Positions 12,033 through 23,185 of a stretch of 64,000 nt of DNA are shown piece by piece. How positions within the stretch are numbered: the first letter of the stretch is position 1; the number at the start of each line of letters is the position of its first letter. The translations under genes and the position numbers were made by a program. The notes under the pieces were generated by a model that was not told where the DNA came from, did not search any database, and worked only from the letters and a program-made list of their open reading frames with translations. The DNA is from Apoderus coryli (taxonomy: Eukaryota; Arthropoda; Insecta; Coleoptera; Attelabidae): the NCBI GenBank assembly GCA_911728435.2, contig OU452199.1, positions 7,822,860-7,886,859 of the forward strand, in the 5' to 3' direction.

Positions 12033-13500
12033 CATACAGGGTGTCCAGAAACTCTAGAGTGGATTTCATGGCAATTCGACTTCAAACTTCTAATGTGAAA
12101 TTGCTTCCGAAAAGAGTTATAACTGAGCATAGGTTTTTTAATGGTATCGCGAAAACGCCTTTAGGCATTGAAGTGAAATATGACATAGTTATTTTTCTAG
12201 ATAGAAGCATTTGTTAGCCACACACTGCTGAATTAAATTGCAACCATAGGCGTCCATCGGGCACTAGTTTTTCGAGATTGCTGACATCAATTTTCGAAAG
12301 TAGGATGTTTTTACACCTGCATTTTCGATAAATTTTTAGTTTAATATGAAGTTTAACATGGTAACTAATTGATTGATTATTATTAGCATTACTTATTACT
12401 TCTCAGCTATAAATAACTCCAACAGTTATTTACTTTCCATATTTCTAGTTTGGAAAAATAATTCTAACCGAAACCATTTATTCCTTTCTAATTTAACAAC
12501 AATAATGTAAATAACCTTACAACAAATGTTCAATATGGTGGCCATTCGATTCTAGACACATCTCCTGTTTTTTGGATTCTGTAATTTTTTTTTGTCCTTT
12601 TCCTGAGAAATAAGTATATCGCAAAATTCTACGTAATACGTCTATGTTGTGGGTTCCGAAAAATTGCAACGTTGGTTGGCTTGTTTGGTCGGATTCTTTA
12701 TTTTTTTTTCTAATAGTTCGCTTCCTGTGAATTAATTTGAGCCTAGTGGATTATTCTTTTCCTTCATGATTTTCTCATTGTTTTGATAATTGATTAAATT
12801 GAAAAAGTTTGCTTCTAAATTCTTGACAAGTAATTTGAATTTTGGTAGAAAATTGATCCCTACGCGGTATCGAAACAGAATACCACAGGGGTTTAGGTCA
12901 GGCGATTTTGGCGGCCAGGCGACTTGGCCACCAAAATCCCCTCCGATCCAGTGGTTTCCGTAACTAGCGTCCAGGAATCGTTGAACGTTTGCACTAAAAT
13001 AAGCGGGACAACCGTAATGTAAAAACCAGAAGTTTTGTCGAATAATCAAGATGGGGTGTCTTCCAGAAACTTTAAATAATCTGCGCCGTTTAAGCGACCC
13101 GGCATCTCTACAGGACCTAATAAATTATTCCCATTTACTCCAATCTATACATTTATACTAAATTTAAGTTGATGTTTAGTTTCTTTTATTAGATACATGA
13201 GGATTATCTCCGATATGTGCGAAATGATGTGCATTATGTAAATTAAAAATTCCATCCTCGGTAAAGGATCGGAAAATAAAATATGCATTAGGAAACCTTC
13301 GTTTGAGTTGCGCGTAAAATTAAACGGATAAAGGCATTTCTTTATGCAAGATATTCCAAATAGAAGATTTTGAAATTTCCGGATACATTGCAGCCAATCG
13401 TCTTACGCTAATTTCAGGGTTTTCTTCTATTTCCAACAAAATATTTTCTTTATTCCCTTGTGTCACATCAGCCTGTCTTCCCGTTTCATATTTTACTTTC
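12033..13500 (-). pseudogene. Mariner-like transposase relic with one terminus
   Basis: Minus-strand order: IEENPEISVRRLAA and ISKSSIWNILHKEMPL (second helix-turn-helix), IFNLHNAHHFAHIGDNPHV, GVNGNNLLGPVEMPGRLNGA, YGCPAYFSANVQRFLDA (QDGAP-type block with the Asp changed to Tyr), AWPPKSPDLNP, and the C-terminal end MCLESNGHHIEHLL with a stop near 12505. The family pattern is the same as the intact protein at 55118, with a different sequence. Frameshifts and stops occur throughout. A terminus TACAGGGTGTCCAGAAAC lies at 12033 on the 3' side. Confidence 0.8.
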
Positions 13501-13620
13501 CCGCACAGGGAAAGTATTTCGAACGCGTTAAAAAAACTGATATAACCATTTTGAAGTTCCCTGAGACGATCAAGACCATTTCCAGTCTGTCTGTCTGCCG
13601 CCCAAACGCTTTAACTAACG
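13492..13620 (+). repeat. Dispersed CCCGCAC repeat, copy 1
   Basis: TTTCCCGCACAGGGAAAG, then GAACGCG, TGAGACGAT, AAGACCATTTCCAG and CTGTCTGTCTG. The same order of blocks occurs at 48313-48440, so this is a dispersed repeat of unknown class. A SINE-like origin is possible, but no tRNA-type promoter boxes were recognised. Confidence 0.6.
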
Positions 13621-13999
13621 CTAAATTGTGGTATATGAGTTTGGCTTTTGTTTGAAATCGCTTAAGCCCTGTCATAGGGGTGCACAACCGCTAAATTTTC
13701 ATATATCAGTAGGGGTCGAGTGATACATCATTTTAAAGCATTTTTCATCTGCTTTACAGCGATAGGTCACTTTTGATATTTGTCCCCAATTCTCGAGAAA
13801 ATTGCGTATCAAATTTCACCAATTAGGTGGTTGGAACATATCTTATTACAATTAGAATACAATTTTCAAAGAGTGTGGCGTCATAAGTAGTCGAAAAAGT
13901 TTCAAAGAGACTGTAAAAATGATATAGCTAGCTTTTTAAGTAGTTGAATTGGTGTTAAAAATACACGATAAAACATTTATGTACCATAGCCGTCCGTAC

Positions 14000-14275
14000 A
14001 AAGTCAGAAAAAGGGTCAAAACAAATCTGTAGGTACGATAACTCAAAACAGATTTTTAACAAATTTGGTACAAAAATACTACAGGATATTTCTAGGTGCT
14101 GATTAACTTTTGGAAAACATTGAGCGTAGGCAAGAGGTTTAAGAAGGGGTTCAAAAATTGAAAAATTAATTTTTTTATCCGAAATATTCAATAATTTTTA
14201 TTGATTTAATTGAATATAATCTAAAACATTTAACAGAAAAAAATTAGATCACATTGGCGTTCGAAACTGTACCTT
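14000..14275 (+). repeat. Outlying copy of the 35-kb satellite-like repeat
   Basis: The segment with CAAAACATTGAGCGTA-like sequence, GGGGTTCAAAAATT, ATCCGAAATA, TTGAATATAATCTA and TTGGCGTTCGAAA aligns in order with 34770-34910. Outside this block similarity fades, so it may be one or two units that moved or survived alone. Confidence 0.55.
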
Positions 14276-15216
14276 TAGTGATTCTTATTATAAATTATAT
14301 AAGATTATTATTTTAACTATATTTGAAACATTAATCCAGCAGATAGATAGTTGTAGGTACCTATTATTCTCATTTAATAAACACCTACTGAAATTTTTCT
14401 TGTATAAATACCCGTGGGATATTTTTATATAATAATATGTAGATGAATCAAGTGTTAAAATATTTAATTCATTGTATGTGTAAAATAATATTGTGCAATT
14501 TGATTCTGAGAAGATACGAATACGATTTATTTGAGGTTATTTAGGCCTTTTATTATTAATAAATTCAGAAAGCTACTTATTTCTGTCACATTATAATTCA
14601 GTTTAAGGTAGACTGCAAAATTCAAATGAACCAATCAGATTGTAAACGGATGCCGAATGTCTACCGAATGCATACCGGAATTGCCTCCTTGACAAATTTT
14701 TCAAATGGCATAAGTTAATTTTGCATAAGGGTACAAAAGGCTGTGTTTATAGTCCGCATAGATGCTGAGAAATCATGTTTTATTTTGTGAAACTGGTTCG
14801 TCCGCAACGGGGCAACCGCAATGCTAGCCGATATCTAATTTCTATATTATGGATCGGTACATTTACCTGACACAAAATAGTTTTGCATACCAATAGACTA
14901 ATTACATTTTAATTTCTCATGTAATAACCTTATTTATAGAGACCTACCTACTATTTTGTAACTGAAACACCGTCATCCGTTTAATATTGGTATATAATAA
15001 TAGTAATAACCAAGTACAATAATTTGCTCTATTTGCATTTGCCTCTGAGATCACATTCGAAATTATTCATGTGTTAAATTATCATTATTATTTTTAATTG
15101 TGTATTAGTGTGTAAACAAATAATACATATTATGATATATTATGTAATTAAATTGAAACGAGTACGAGTTTATAAAAATTGGGCATAATTTAATAGTTTT
15201 TAGAATTGAACCAAAC
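14276..15216. other. No recognisable gene
   Basis: AT-rich DNA with no supported coding frame, tail or terminus. Confidence 0.4.
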
Positions 15217-15340
15217 TGGATACTTTTAATTTTCGAAAAATAATCCAATGTGACGAGGAGTGTTAATGTTACAAAACAAAATAAAAGGCGTCTTCTCCAC
15301 AATACTCTGTATAATTACACTAGATCATCATTGGTACAAC

Positions 15341-15386
15341 CAAACCATACATGTTTCGAAAGTTCAAACTTTCATCATCAGTGGTA
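15341..15386 (-). ncRNA. Hammerhead-like ribozyme motif, copy B left arm
   Basis: The minus strand reads ACCA, CTGATGA, T, GAAAGT-TTGA-ACTTTC, GAA, AC-AT-GT, A, TGGT. Stem II has six perfect pairs with G-C at its base. Stem I pairs ACCA with TGGT, and stem III is two pairs with a two-base loop. Every part of a minimal hammerhead is present in order, plus one extra U after the core box. Confidence 0.65.
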
Positions 15387-15865
15387 AAATAACGTAGTGT
15401 CAGGAAGCGAAAATTGGATATTAGTTATACATAATTATAAGAATCTAAAAGTAATAGAATACAATAGAAAACTATATTTTAAAGCTGAAAATATGTTCAG
15501 ACAACTTACCACATTGTGGAAAAAAATTTTAACAAATAAAATAAATTGAAATAATAATATATTAATTGTTCAACTAATGAACATTGAATAAGATGATTTT
15601 TTCCTTTTCTTCTTTTTCATAATTCGAGCTGATTAATAATTTAATTATATATTCGTCAAATTTTCATTGTTTTGTGCAAAATGGCGAACTGAGAAAAACA
15701 ACCGACACGAATACATTGAAAAGGTGTGATGAGAGGGAAAAAAGAATTTGACATAAAGCTCTCATCACACCTTTTCAATGTATTCTTGTCGGTTGTTTTT
15801 CTCAGTTCGCCATTTTGCACAAAACAATGAAAATTTGACGAATATATAATTAAATTATTATTATT

Positions 15866-15912
15866 TACCACTGATGATGAAAGTTTGAACTTTCGAAACA
15901 TGTATGGTTTGG
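15866..15912 (+). ncRNA. Hammerhead-like ribozyme motif, copy B right arm
   Basis: Exact inverted partner of the left-arm motif: ACCA, CTGATGA, T, stem II GAAAGT..ACTTTC, GAAAC, AT, GTA, TGGT. The predicted cleavage is after GTA. The two motifs point outward, so a transcript through the element would carry one sense and one antisense copy. Confidence 0.65.
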
Positions 15913-16428
15913 TTGTACCAATGATGATCTATTGTAATTATATAGAGTTGTATTGTGGAGTAGACGACTTTTATTTTGTTTTGGATACTTTTAAATTAAA
16001 TTTTAATTGCAGTCTGGGTAGTTTCGAATTATTTTTGGTGTTACTTCAAGAATCTGAGCCACTTGTAATCCTTAGTTTTTCTTAAATAAGGATCCCATAA
16101 ACCCATGTGTGGAATAAAACTGTCTTATTATCGTCATTGTTAAAATACAAATTATTCATTATGAACCTAATGCTTCAATTATTTTTCTTGTCCTAGGCAT
16201 GTCTTAATATATTGAAATTACTAGAAACAGATCAAATTACTTAGAGTAAACAAATTACTGAAAGTAACCTATAGACTATAAGTACTTCAAGTACTTTTTA
16301 TTTCAAATAAGTAAAAGTATAAATATAATACCAAAGATTAATAATTTTTTTCTACGACTGTCTTTAAATGCCTTTATTATATGTTGAACCATGATTTGAA
16401 AATGTAGTACATTGTAATGCTGTTTTTC

Positions 16429-16506
16429 ATTTACCCGTGTACAATAATTATTTCCCACTAGTTGCCTAGCAACTAGTAGGAAATATTTATTACGCACAGG
16501 TAAATT
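16429..16506. repeat. 78-bp palindrome containing an X-box-like core
   Basis: Arms ATTTACCCGTGTACAATAAT and ATTACGCACAGGTAAAT flank a perfect inner hairpin CTAGTTGC-CTA-GCAACTAG. The centre GTTGCCTAGCAAC (16461-16473) fits the paired half-sites bound by RFX factors. Whether this matters is unknown, since any palindrome with this core would look so. Confidence 0.55.
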
Positions 16507-16796
16507 TCCTGGTAATGACAAAAGTAGCGTCGGCCATGAAAAATCACCATAGCAACGCCGACAATACCAACACATCAAATTGACAGTTTAGGTATTTATA
16601 ATTAATAATAATTATAATTAAGTATTTCGCTAATGTCAAAACACAAAAACAGTAATAGTGAATATAGTTTAACACCACCTAGTCAATTTAATACTTCTGA
16701 CTTATCGTAATTAGGCTTATACGCTAACAGGGTAAGTTTCGAAAAACAAATATTCTCCTAAAAATTATGTTAAATTTATTCAAAAGCATTAAAATA

Positions 16797-16890
16797 GTCG
16801 TAGAAAAAGTATAGTGTGAAACTCACATGAAATGACCATTTCCTACTGTATGATTTGCAGCATGTTCGTGGCACAATATACTAATTGTAT
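16797..16890 (+). repeat. Second copy of the GTCGTAGAAAAAG repeat
   Basis: It starts GTCGTAGAAAAAGTATAGT and AACTC as at 7900 and ends with a similar AATATACTA. The interior differs and pairs poorly, so the fold-back is degraded. Confidence 0.55.
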
Positions 16891-17170
16891 TTTTTCTTTG
16901 TGTTAAAGTTTCTCTAAAAATTTTTTTTTATTTTTAGCGTAGTTTACATTACGCTTGTCTATTTTTTTCTACAACGTTTTGACGATAGTTTATCGTCTTC
17001 TGCAGGTGTTATTGTAGAAAAATACAAACATTACGTATTTATTTAAATATCGTAAAAACATTATTTACCTATGTCGCTTTTTTTGGAATTAAATACATTA
17101 AACAGTTTTGTTTTTAAAATTTAAAATATAAGATAACATTTTAAAAATTGCATTGTACGCGTATATAGAT

Positions 17171-18010
17171 ATACAATGTGTCCAAGGGATAGCATTGGAA
17201 TCTTGGAAACGGTAGGAGTTACAATGTCGGTTATATTAGAGAAGAGTTGTACAATTTAAGCATCTTTTAGATGGTGTTTTCAAAATTAAACTAATTTGAG
17301 CCGTTGTCGAGAATTTTTGAAAAAACAATTTTTTGCAATTTTAGTTTTTATTTATTTCTGACATTATTTTTACAGATATAAAAAAATTCCAACCACTTTC
17401 TCATTGTTACTTTTTGATGAGAATAAGATAGAGTTTATAAACTTTCACTACGACGTTTGGTTTCTGTAAAACCATCATCAACTTGTTTTTTTTAATTACG
17501 ACCTTAGATTTTTTATTGTAAAATTTAATTCCAATTTATTATTATTATTTGACAATCTATTTGTGTCTGAGTAGAGTAAATTTGATTCTCTACGAGGTAA
17601 AGAAATTTAGTTGAAATTGTTGTGCCTTTTGAAGTTATTAAAAAAACGCCTTTCTCAGATGAATGTTTTACGCAAAATAAGTGCCAAACTATGGCGATTT
17701 TTCTTGAATAATTTTAAATAACAGGTAAAAACACTGAAAACTTGTTTAATGTTTTAAACGTGTGATATACCACCTATTTTCGAATTGAAAATGGCTTTAA
17801 ATTTTTCTCCTCAAAAAGTAACAATGGGAACGTGCTTTTCATTTTTTTATCTCTGTAAAAATAATGTCAGAAATAAATAAAAACTAAAATCATAAAAAAT
17901 CTTTTTTTCAAAAATTCTCGAAAACTGCTAAAGTTAGTTTTAAAAGGTGTTTAAATAGTACAACTTTCCTACCATTTCCAAGATTTCTAAGATCTTGGAC
18001 ACATTGTATA
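17171..18010. mobile_element. Long-TIR fold-back element, 840 bp
   Basis: Inverted arms of about 290 bp run from ATACAATGTGTCCAAG on the left to CTTGGACACATTGTAT on the right, with moderate divergence. Shared blocks are TTTATTTCTGACATTATTT and CATTGTTACTTTTT. The middle is AT-rich and non-coding. A rearranged partial copy sits at 9340-9735. It is a MITE-like element whose parent family is unknown. Confidence 0.75.
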
Positions 18011-18520
18011 TACTAAAATCTTTTCTTTTTTTTACATAAAAATATCTATTTCACAAAACATCACATTTACAATCATATACAGTCTAAACTTTTGCCAATA
18101 TAGGTAGGTACGTTTATAAATCTTTTTGAAAATTGTTTAGACCAAAATATCTGCCGCACTATTTAAAGTTTTACATCTAAATAAAATTAGGAAATTGGGG
18201 AATTACGAGGGACGATTATAAGTGTGTATGTCTGCAGTATACAATTTTAATGTAGAAAAAAAAATTGCAATATTAAAAACAACTACGAAATAATAAAACA
18301 ATTTCAACTAATTTAAATTTGTTGCTGTCAAAGTGTTTTTATTGTTGCAACATTCGTTTTCCATACCAACTTTGATTTTTCATTAATTGGTTTTCTGATA
18401 AACGTTATTTTGATTTAAATCTACCATTTACTTGCAATTTATCGGTTTCCATAAAAATGGTACAACATCGACGTAATTAACTTTTTTGTAGCTTATAAGT
18501 TGCTCTTTTTTATTGTCTAT
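18011..18520. other. No recognisable gene
   Basis: AT-rich sequence with no supported frame or terminus. Confidence 0.4.
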
Positions 18521-19136
18521 CACACAGTTAGGTTTATGTAAAAGGAATTATCTTAAAGGTACCGGGTGTACATATATCCGTGGACACATTGCATAGTGGT
18601 TGCCTATCAGAGTCGGCTCGCTGGTTGAAAAAGAGGTGTATAGTACAGGCAACAAAAAACGGTTAATTCGCCGTTTTAGCATCGATTTTTGATTTTTTTT
18701 TTTATTCATGATTTTTATCAAACTTGTTACTAGGTATTAAAATGAATTTAATAATAATTACAGTTTAGATATTTTGTTTGAATTTTACTTGTGGCGAAAT
18801 ATATAAATAATAAGCCGTAGGTAATCATTTCACATATAGACATTCTTACTTAATGAACATATTTTACAATATCACAAAATCTTCAAGCCAGTTTCCATTC
18901 ATTGCCCATATGAATATAAGTATAGGTATCACATAATATGCTTACTTGCCTTAAAGTCTACCTACGTGAAATTAGAAGATTATAATGTCTCCTGACCTAA
19001 TAGTGTTCGCGGGTAAGTAACCTTATACGAAACTTCATTCATTCAACATCGATATTATGTAGGTATTAGGAGTGTAGAAATGCACACAGTTAGGTTTATG
19101 TAAAAGGAATTATATTAAATGTACCGGGTGTACATA
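18521..19136 (+). repeat. Direct repeat pair ending in a pogo-like terminus
   Basis: CACACAGTTAGGTTTATGTA, AAAGGAATTAT and TACCGGGTGTACATATA occur at 18521-18575 and again at 19084-19136. The second copy runs into the pogo-like element. The first has the terminus but different sequence after it, so the flank plus terminus was duplicated or an older copy was lost by deletion. Confidence 0.65.
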
Positions 19137-19351
19137 TAAGAAAGGACGCCGGCTCTATATCATTTTACGGTTTTAGGATTTTCTTGTTGTTGTAGGAAAA
19201 GCGGACAAGGCAAATCGCTGGAAAATAGTTTTAGTTTTCTAAAATGTCCGCTAGAGGGCGTATATTACGTAAGTGTTAAACTAATGAGGATGATCTAAGT
19301 ACAATTCAAAAACTTTTTTTTTTAAGGTAGCCAGATCGCATTGCGAGTCTT

Positions 19352-19615
19352 TCAGGCACTCAACCACCCTTCACTAGCTTGATAATTAACGCAGTTAAAT
19401 TCTTTAGCAAATTGTAGAGCCTTTTCCTTTATTAAATATCCCGATATTGGTACGTTTTGATGCGTACGTGCCTCTTGAAACCATCGTAAAACAGCTTCAT
19501 TTACATCCTCGTAAGAACACACCCGTACACGTTTTCGACTGTTTGGAACATTAGTTTTCCTGTTATAGTTTCGCGAATTTTTAATATCAGAGATACACAA
19601 CTTGGGGATACACCG
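19352..19615 (-). pseudogene. Pogo/Tigger-type transposase N-terminal relic
   Basis: The minus strand reads CISDIKNSRN (end of a first helix-turn-helix), then RVRVCSYEDVNEAVLRWFQE and ARTHQNVPISGYLIKEKALQ, FAKEF, EGWLS and a stop. The VNEAVLRWF, PISGxLIKEKALxFA and GWL series is the second DNA-binding domain of CENP-B-like transposases (HTH_Tnp_Tc5). It should be followed by a DDE domain; instead the frame breaks and the element end is reached about 230 bp later. No function is expected. Confidence 0.75.
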
Positions 19616-20460
19616 ATTTTGCAGCTAAACTTAAACACACACCTTGGACATCTTACTTGATTCTTAAACAAAAACCAACTTAACCTAAATTTGCGATTTA
19701 CTAGGCCTCGACTATAAAATGGGTTAGGAATTCATCAGGTGTCTCACAAAAATCTACCTGCTTTATTGCCTACCATTAGGCGTTATGAACGCGTTAAGAA
19801 CATTTTCAAAATAATGCGATATAAAAATGTAAATGGGAAACCCGAAAAGACCAAGATCTCAATAAATCCATAAAAATTTTATTATATACAGGGCTACTCA
19901 TTTTAAAGATTCACTATATGCAGGGCTTTTTGCATTAAATTTCATTAAAATAGTCTAGGTCTTTTTCACTATATTATAGAGTTTCACTATAAACAGTGTC
20001 GACTGTATTTATATTTTCTATATAATGCAATATCTAATTATTATTGTTAATTATAACTTAAAAACAAAACCCCATCCTCATTAAGATATCAAACTGAACA
20101 CTAAAATATAGTAAATTTTACAGCACATATATAAAAATAAAAATTTATCGCACTTCTTTTGCCAAGAATTTTGATTTAATGGTAACTGTAAAAGTTAAAA
20201 GCCCATTCCCTCTAATCTAGTACGTGTACGTCTTGTCACATTAATTTCTATAAAACATTCGCTAAGTGTGTCACAACACATCAGACTCATTTAATAAGAG
20301 AGATCCTATTTTCGTTTGTTGTGTAGTTCAAACTAACAATTTCAGGCTCTAAATTTGTTTCGCGCACAGATAACAAGCACCATAAGGAAGCACAAAATTA
20401 GTCTTCAAAGTTATAATCGTTTCAAGTGGCCTAAATGATAATTATGCAAAGAATAACACA

Positions 20461-20516
20461 TACAGCGTTTTTCAAAAAGTCTCATATTATGCAACATTTT
20501 TGGAAAAACGCTGTAT
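20461..20516. repeat. Small hairpin repeat
   Basis: TACAGCGTTTTTCAAAAA and TTTTTGGAAAAACGCTGTA form a 56-bp palindrome with one or two mismatches. It could be a tiny MITE, with TACAGCG/CGCTGTA ends. Confidence 0.6.
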
Positions 20517-20662
20517 ATTCATGTATTTTGCTCTAAATCTAAATAAAATTAGGAAATTGTGGACTTATTTTCATTTTCATTCATATTAAGTTATGGTATA
20601 TGTTGCTTAGGTATTGGATGTCTGTTCTGTAATTTATACAATTCTTTTGTTTCTTTATATGT

Positions 20663-20984
20663 ATACAGGGTGATTCATTATGCTTGCAACAAACGAAAAC
20701 TGAAGATTCCTGAAAGTAATTTAAGCATTTTTTGCCATTGAACCCATGTCCGCAAATGCTTCGTTATCGAAATACAGGGTGTCCAAATTTAATGATGATA
20801 TTAGCTTTTTTGTTCATTTCGCAAAAACTAGCTAACCGATTTTGACAAAATTTTTCATGCATTTGGGAGCCGATAACTTAAAATAATCTGCATTATTTTG
20901 ACTTTCATTAACTATTCATTGGCATAGGGGGCATTTCGCAGCTTCATTATTTTAGATTATTAGTTTTTTAAAAAAAATTTCATG
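20663..20984 (+). repeat. Two tandem TACAGGGTG-type termini
   Basis: TACAGGGTGATTCATTATG at 20664 and TACAGGGTGTCCAAATTT at 20774 lie about 110 bp apart in the same orientation. The stretch has no coding sequence and ends where LINE sequence starts near 20985. Probably tandem or nested ends of MITE-like elements. Confidence 0.4.
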
Positions 20985-22176
20985 ACCATATATTGGCCTT
21001 AAGACAGAAACTAGCCAGAGGGTGTTACGCCGTTAGAGTTATAGCCAATGAACTTGGATTGGAAACTGCAAGGCTATCATATTTTTCTCTTGTGGAGAGT
21101 CATCTGCGTTATGGGATTGCTTCTGGGGATGCTGCAGTCAGTATCTGTTCAGCTCTGTGTTTGTTTTGCAGAAGAGAGCAGTAAGATTTGTTTGTCGTAA
21201 AACTAATAGAGACACTTGTAGGCCTCTGTTTAAGACTTTAAGGATATTACCATTGTGTGGTCTTTTTATACTGGAAACGGCTTGCTTAATCTATAAAAAA
21301 TTTGGCACTCAGCTTGGATCTTCCAACACACCCTATAATACCAGGCAGATGTTTGACATTCCAATGCCGATTCCTCAAACGGAATTAACCAGGAATTCCC
21401 TAATTTATTTAAGCATAAAATTTTTAACCATCTCCCTAATAATATTAAATTGAGGCCAAACTTGTTATGTTTTAAAAGGTCTGTAACATCACTTCTTAAG
21501 GAGAATGTGTTTTACAATCTAAATGAATATTTTGCGAGCACTGTGGCGTACTTGTTTAAAAATAAGAATAAAAAAAATAGTTTAAGCTATAAAGTCCCTG
21601 TCCTACAAACTTCCTCCAGAAATATATTGGAAGGGTTACCAACAGTGGCCAGCCTGCTCAGTGAAGACGGCGGGGTACAATTAAAGAATTTTAGGCGCCA
21701 CTTGATTTACACTATTAGTAACCACTACGCTTCCCGAAATCAAGAACGAGAACTCTGGGGAATATGGCTCTTATTGATCCGAAACGTTCCAAGTCAGCGA
21801 GAATAAAAAAAAATGAAACCTTTCTAAACTATATTAAAAAAAAAATTAGAAATATTTACAAAAAAAAAAATTAATGATTGGAATTAAAAAGGTAAGTAAT
21901 ATATGAATTATATTATTAGATATGTATAACACCGGTTAATTATTTTTAAAAATTAATAAATCAAGAAAATACAAAAATACCTTCAGTGGCTTAAGGAGTA
22001 AAAGTGATTTTAATTCTGTATTGGCTTTGCTATGTGTTTGTTTGTTCTGACCATTTTAATTACTGTGATTTTGATTACTGTGTGATTATTGTTAGCATAG
22101 GATAGCAATTTTGTATGAGCTTTGTTTACAAATACTATGTATTTACAACAATAAAGCTGTTTTGATTTGATACGCT
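20985..22176 (+). pseudogene. LINE relic: ORF2 C-terminus to 3' end
   Basis: Over three frames it reads ARGCYAVRVIANELG, ARLSYFSLVESHLRYGI, VFVLQKRAVRFVCRK, CRPLFKTLRILPLCGLFI, YNTRQ and LRPNLLCFKRSVTSLLKE. This is the region after the RT domain in jockey/CR1-like ORF2 proteins. The 3' UTR ends with ACAACAATAAAGCTG near 22150. Between 21560 and about 22000 the sequence is not LINE-like, and its frame to 21806 has coding-like composition. The element is 5'-truncated and inserted in the pogo-like element. Confidence 0.75.
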
Positions 22177-22388
22177 TTTACTAAAACAAAAAAAAATCCT
22201 AAAACCGTCCCATGAATAGTTTTCGAGATAGAGCCGGCGCCGGCGTCCTTTCTTAATGTACACACACAAAGAAAGCAGGTTACCCAGCGCCTACTTTCCC
22301 GGTCCCGGTTTTCCCGTTAGTACGTACATAAAGATCGCTGATTGCGGCTGATTACCTGTAGTGAAAAAGCAGATTTTCTGAAGGCAAG

Positions 22389-23185
22389 ATGTCCAGTTCA
22401 TCCTCCAATGAAGAATTTGCGCTACTGGAAAATGTGTTTCTGCGATTTCAAAGACCAAGGCAAGGAATACATCCAGTAAACCAAGAGCGAGTAGTTTATG
22501 GAGAATACCACCACCTATTTCTAACTTTGAAAGAACACGAAGAACGGTATTTTCAGTACATGAGAATGACGATAAACAAATTTAATTATATTTTGGGAGA
22601 AACCGAACAACGGCTAACAAAAACTTGGTGCAACTGGCACAAACAGCCAATTCTTCCCGAAGAAAGACTTGTAATAACTATTAGGTAAGTAAAAATCTCA
22701 ATTTTTATCTCAATAACATTTATTAAACAAATCGCATACTTCTAGAAAAATAAATAAAAAATTGAAATACCTGAGCCTTCTAATCTTCCAGGAACAAATA
22801 CGAAGGCACCGTACGTTTTTATAGGGGACGAAGCCTATCCACTTTTGGACTTTTTACTCAAACCTTTTGGAGGAAAACTGTTGCCTATCGAACATTAATG
22901 TTTTAATAGCAGACTATCCAGAGCCCGAAAAACAATCGAATGCACTTTTGGAATTCTGACTGCAAAATGGCGCATCTTATCCAAACCCATTGAAACAGAT
23001 ATAATGGTGGCAGACAATATTATTAAATGTATTTTTATTCTACATAACACCATTATTGATAGAGAAAATATTCAAAGACACCTAACTGAAGTAGAAATTA
23101 TTGTGCAAAGAAATCCGGAAAATCAACCTGCTGGAAGACCGTCAAAAACAGCAAAAACAATAAGAGATGTGTACCAGTTATTTCT
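22389..23185 (+). pseudogene. HARBI1-like transposase, internally deleted
   Basis: The first exon (22389-22685) encodes 98-99 residues with the usual acidic start and ends at a GGTAAGT donor. The next coding piece, after an acceptor near 22788, reads GDEAYPLLDFLLKPFGGKLL, RLSRARKTIECTFGILTAKW and NIIKCIFILHNTII. GDEAYPL and the Glu in IECTFGI are the second and third catalytic positions of PIF/Harbinger nucleases. The segment with the first Asp is missing, and a stop splits FGGKLLPIEH from RLSRAR. The C-terminus runs into LINE sequence. Confidence 0.8.

Larger units (their letters stand above)
15217..15994. mobile_element. Hammerhead fold-back family, copy B (complete)
   Basis: The outer ends are inverted copies of AAAACAAAATAAAAGGCGTC and GACGACTTTTATTTTGTTTT. 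Next come arms carrying the ribozyme motif in outward orientation, then a second palindrome at about 15655-15840. TGGATACTTTTAA occurs directly repeated on both sides (15217-15229, 15982-15994), a candidate 13-bp target duplication. The arms share CACATTGTGGAAAAAAA and a TTCTTCTTTTTC-like run with copy C. There is no protein. Confidence 0.75.
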
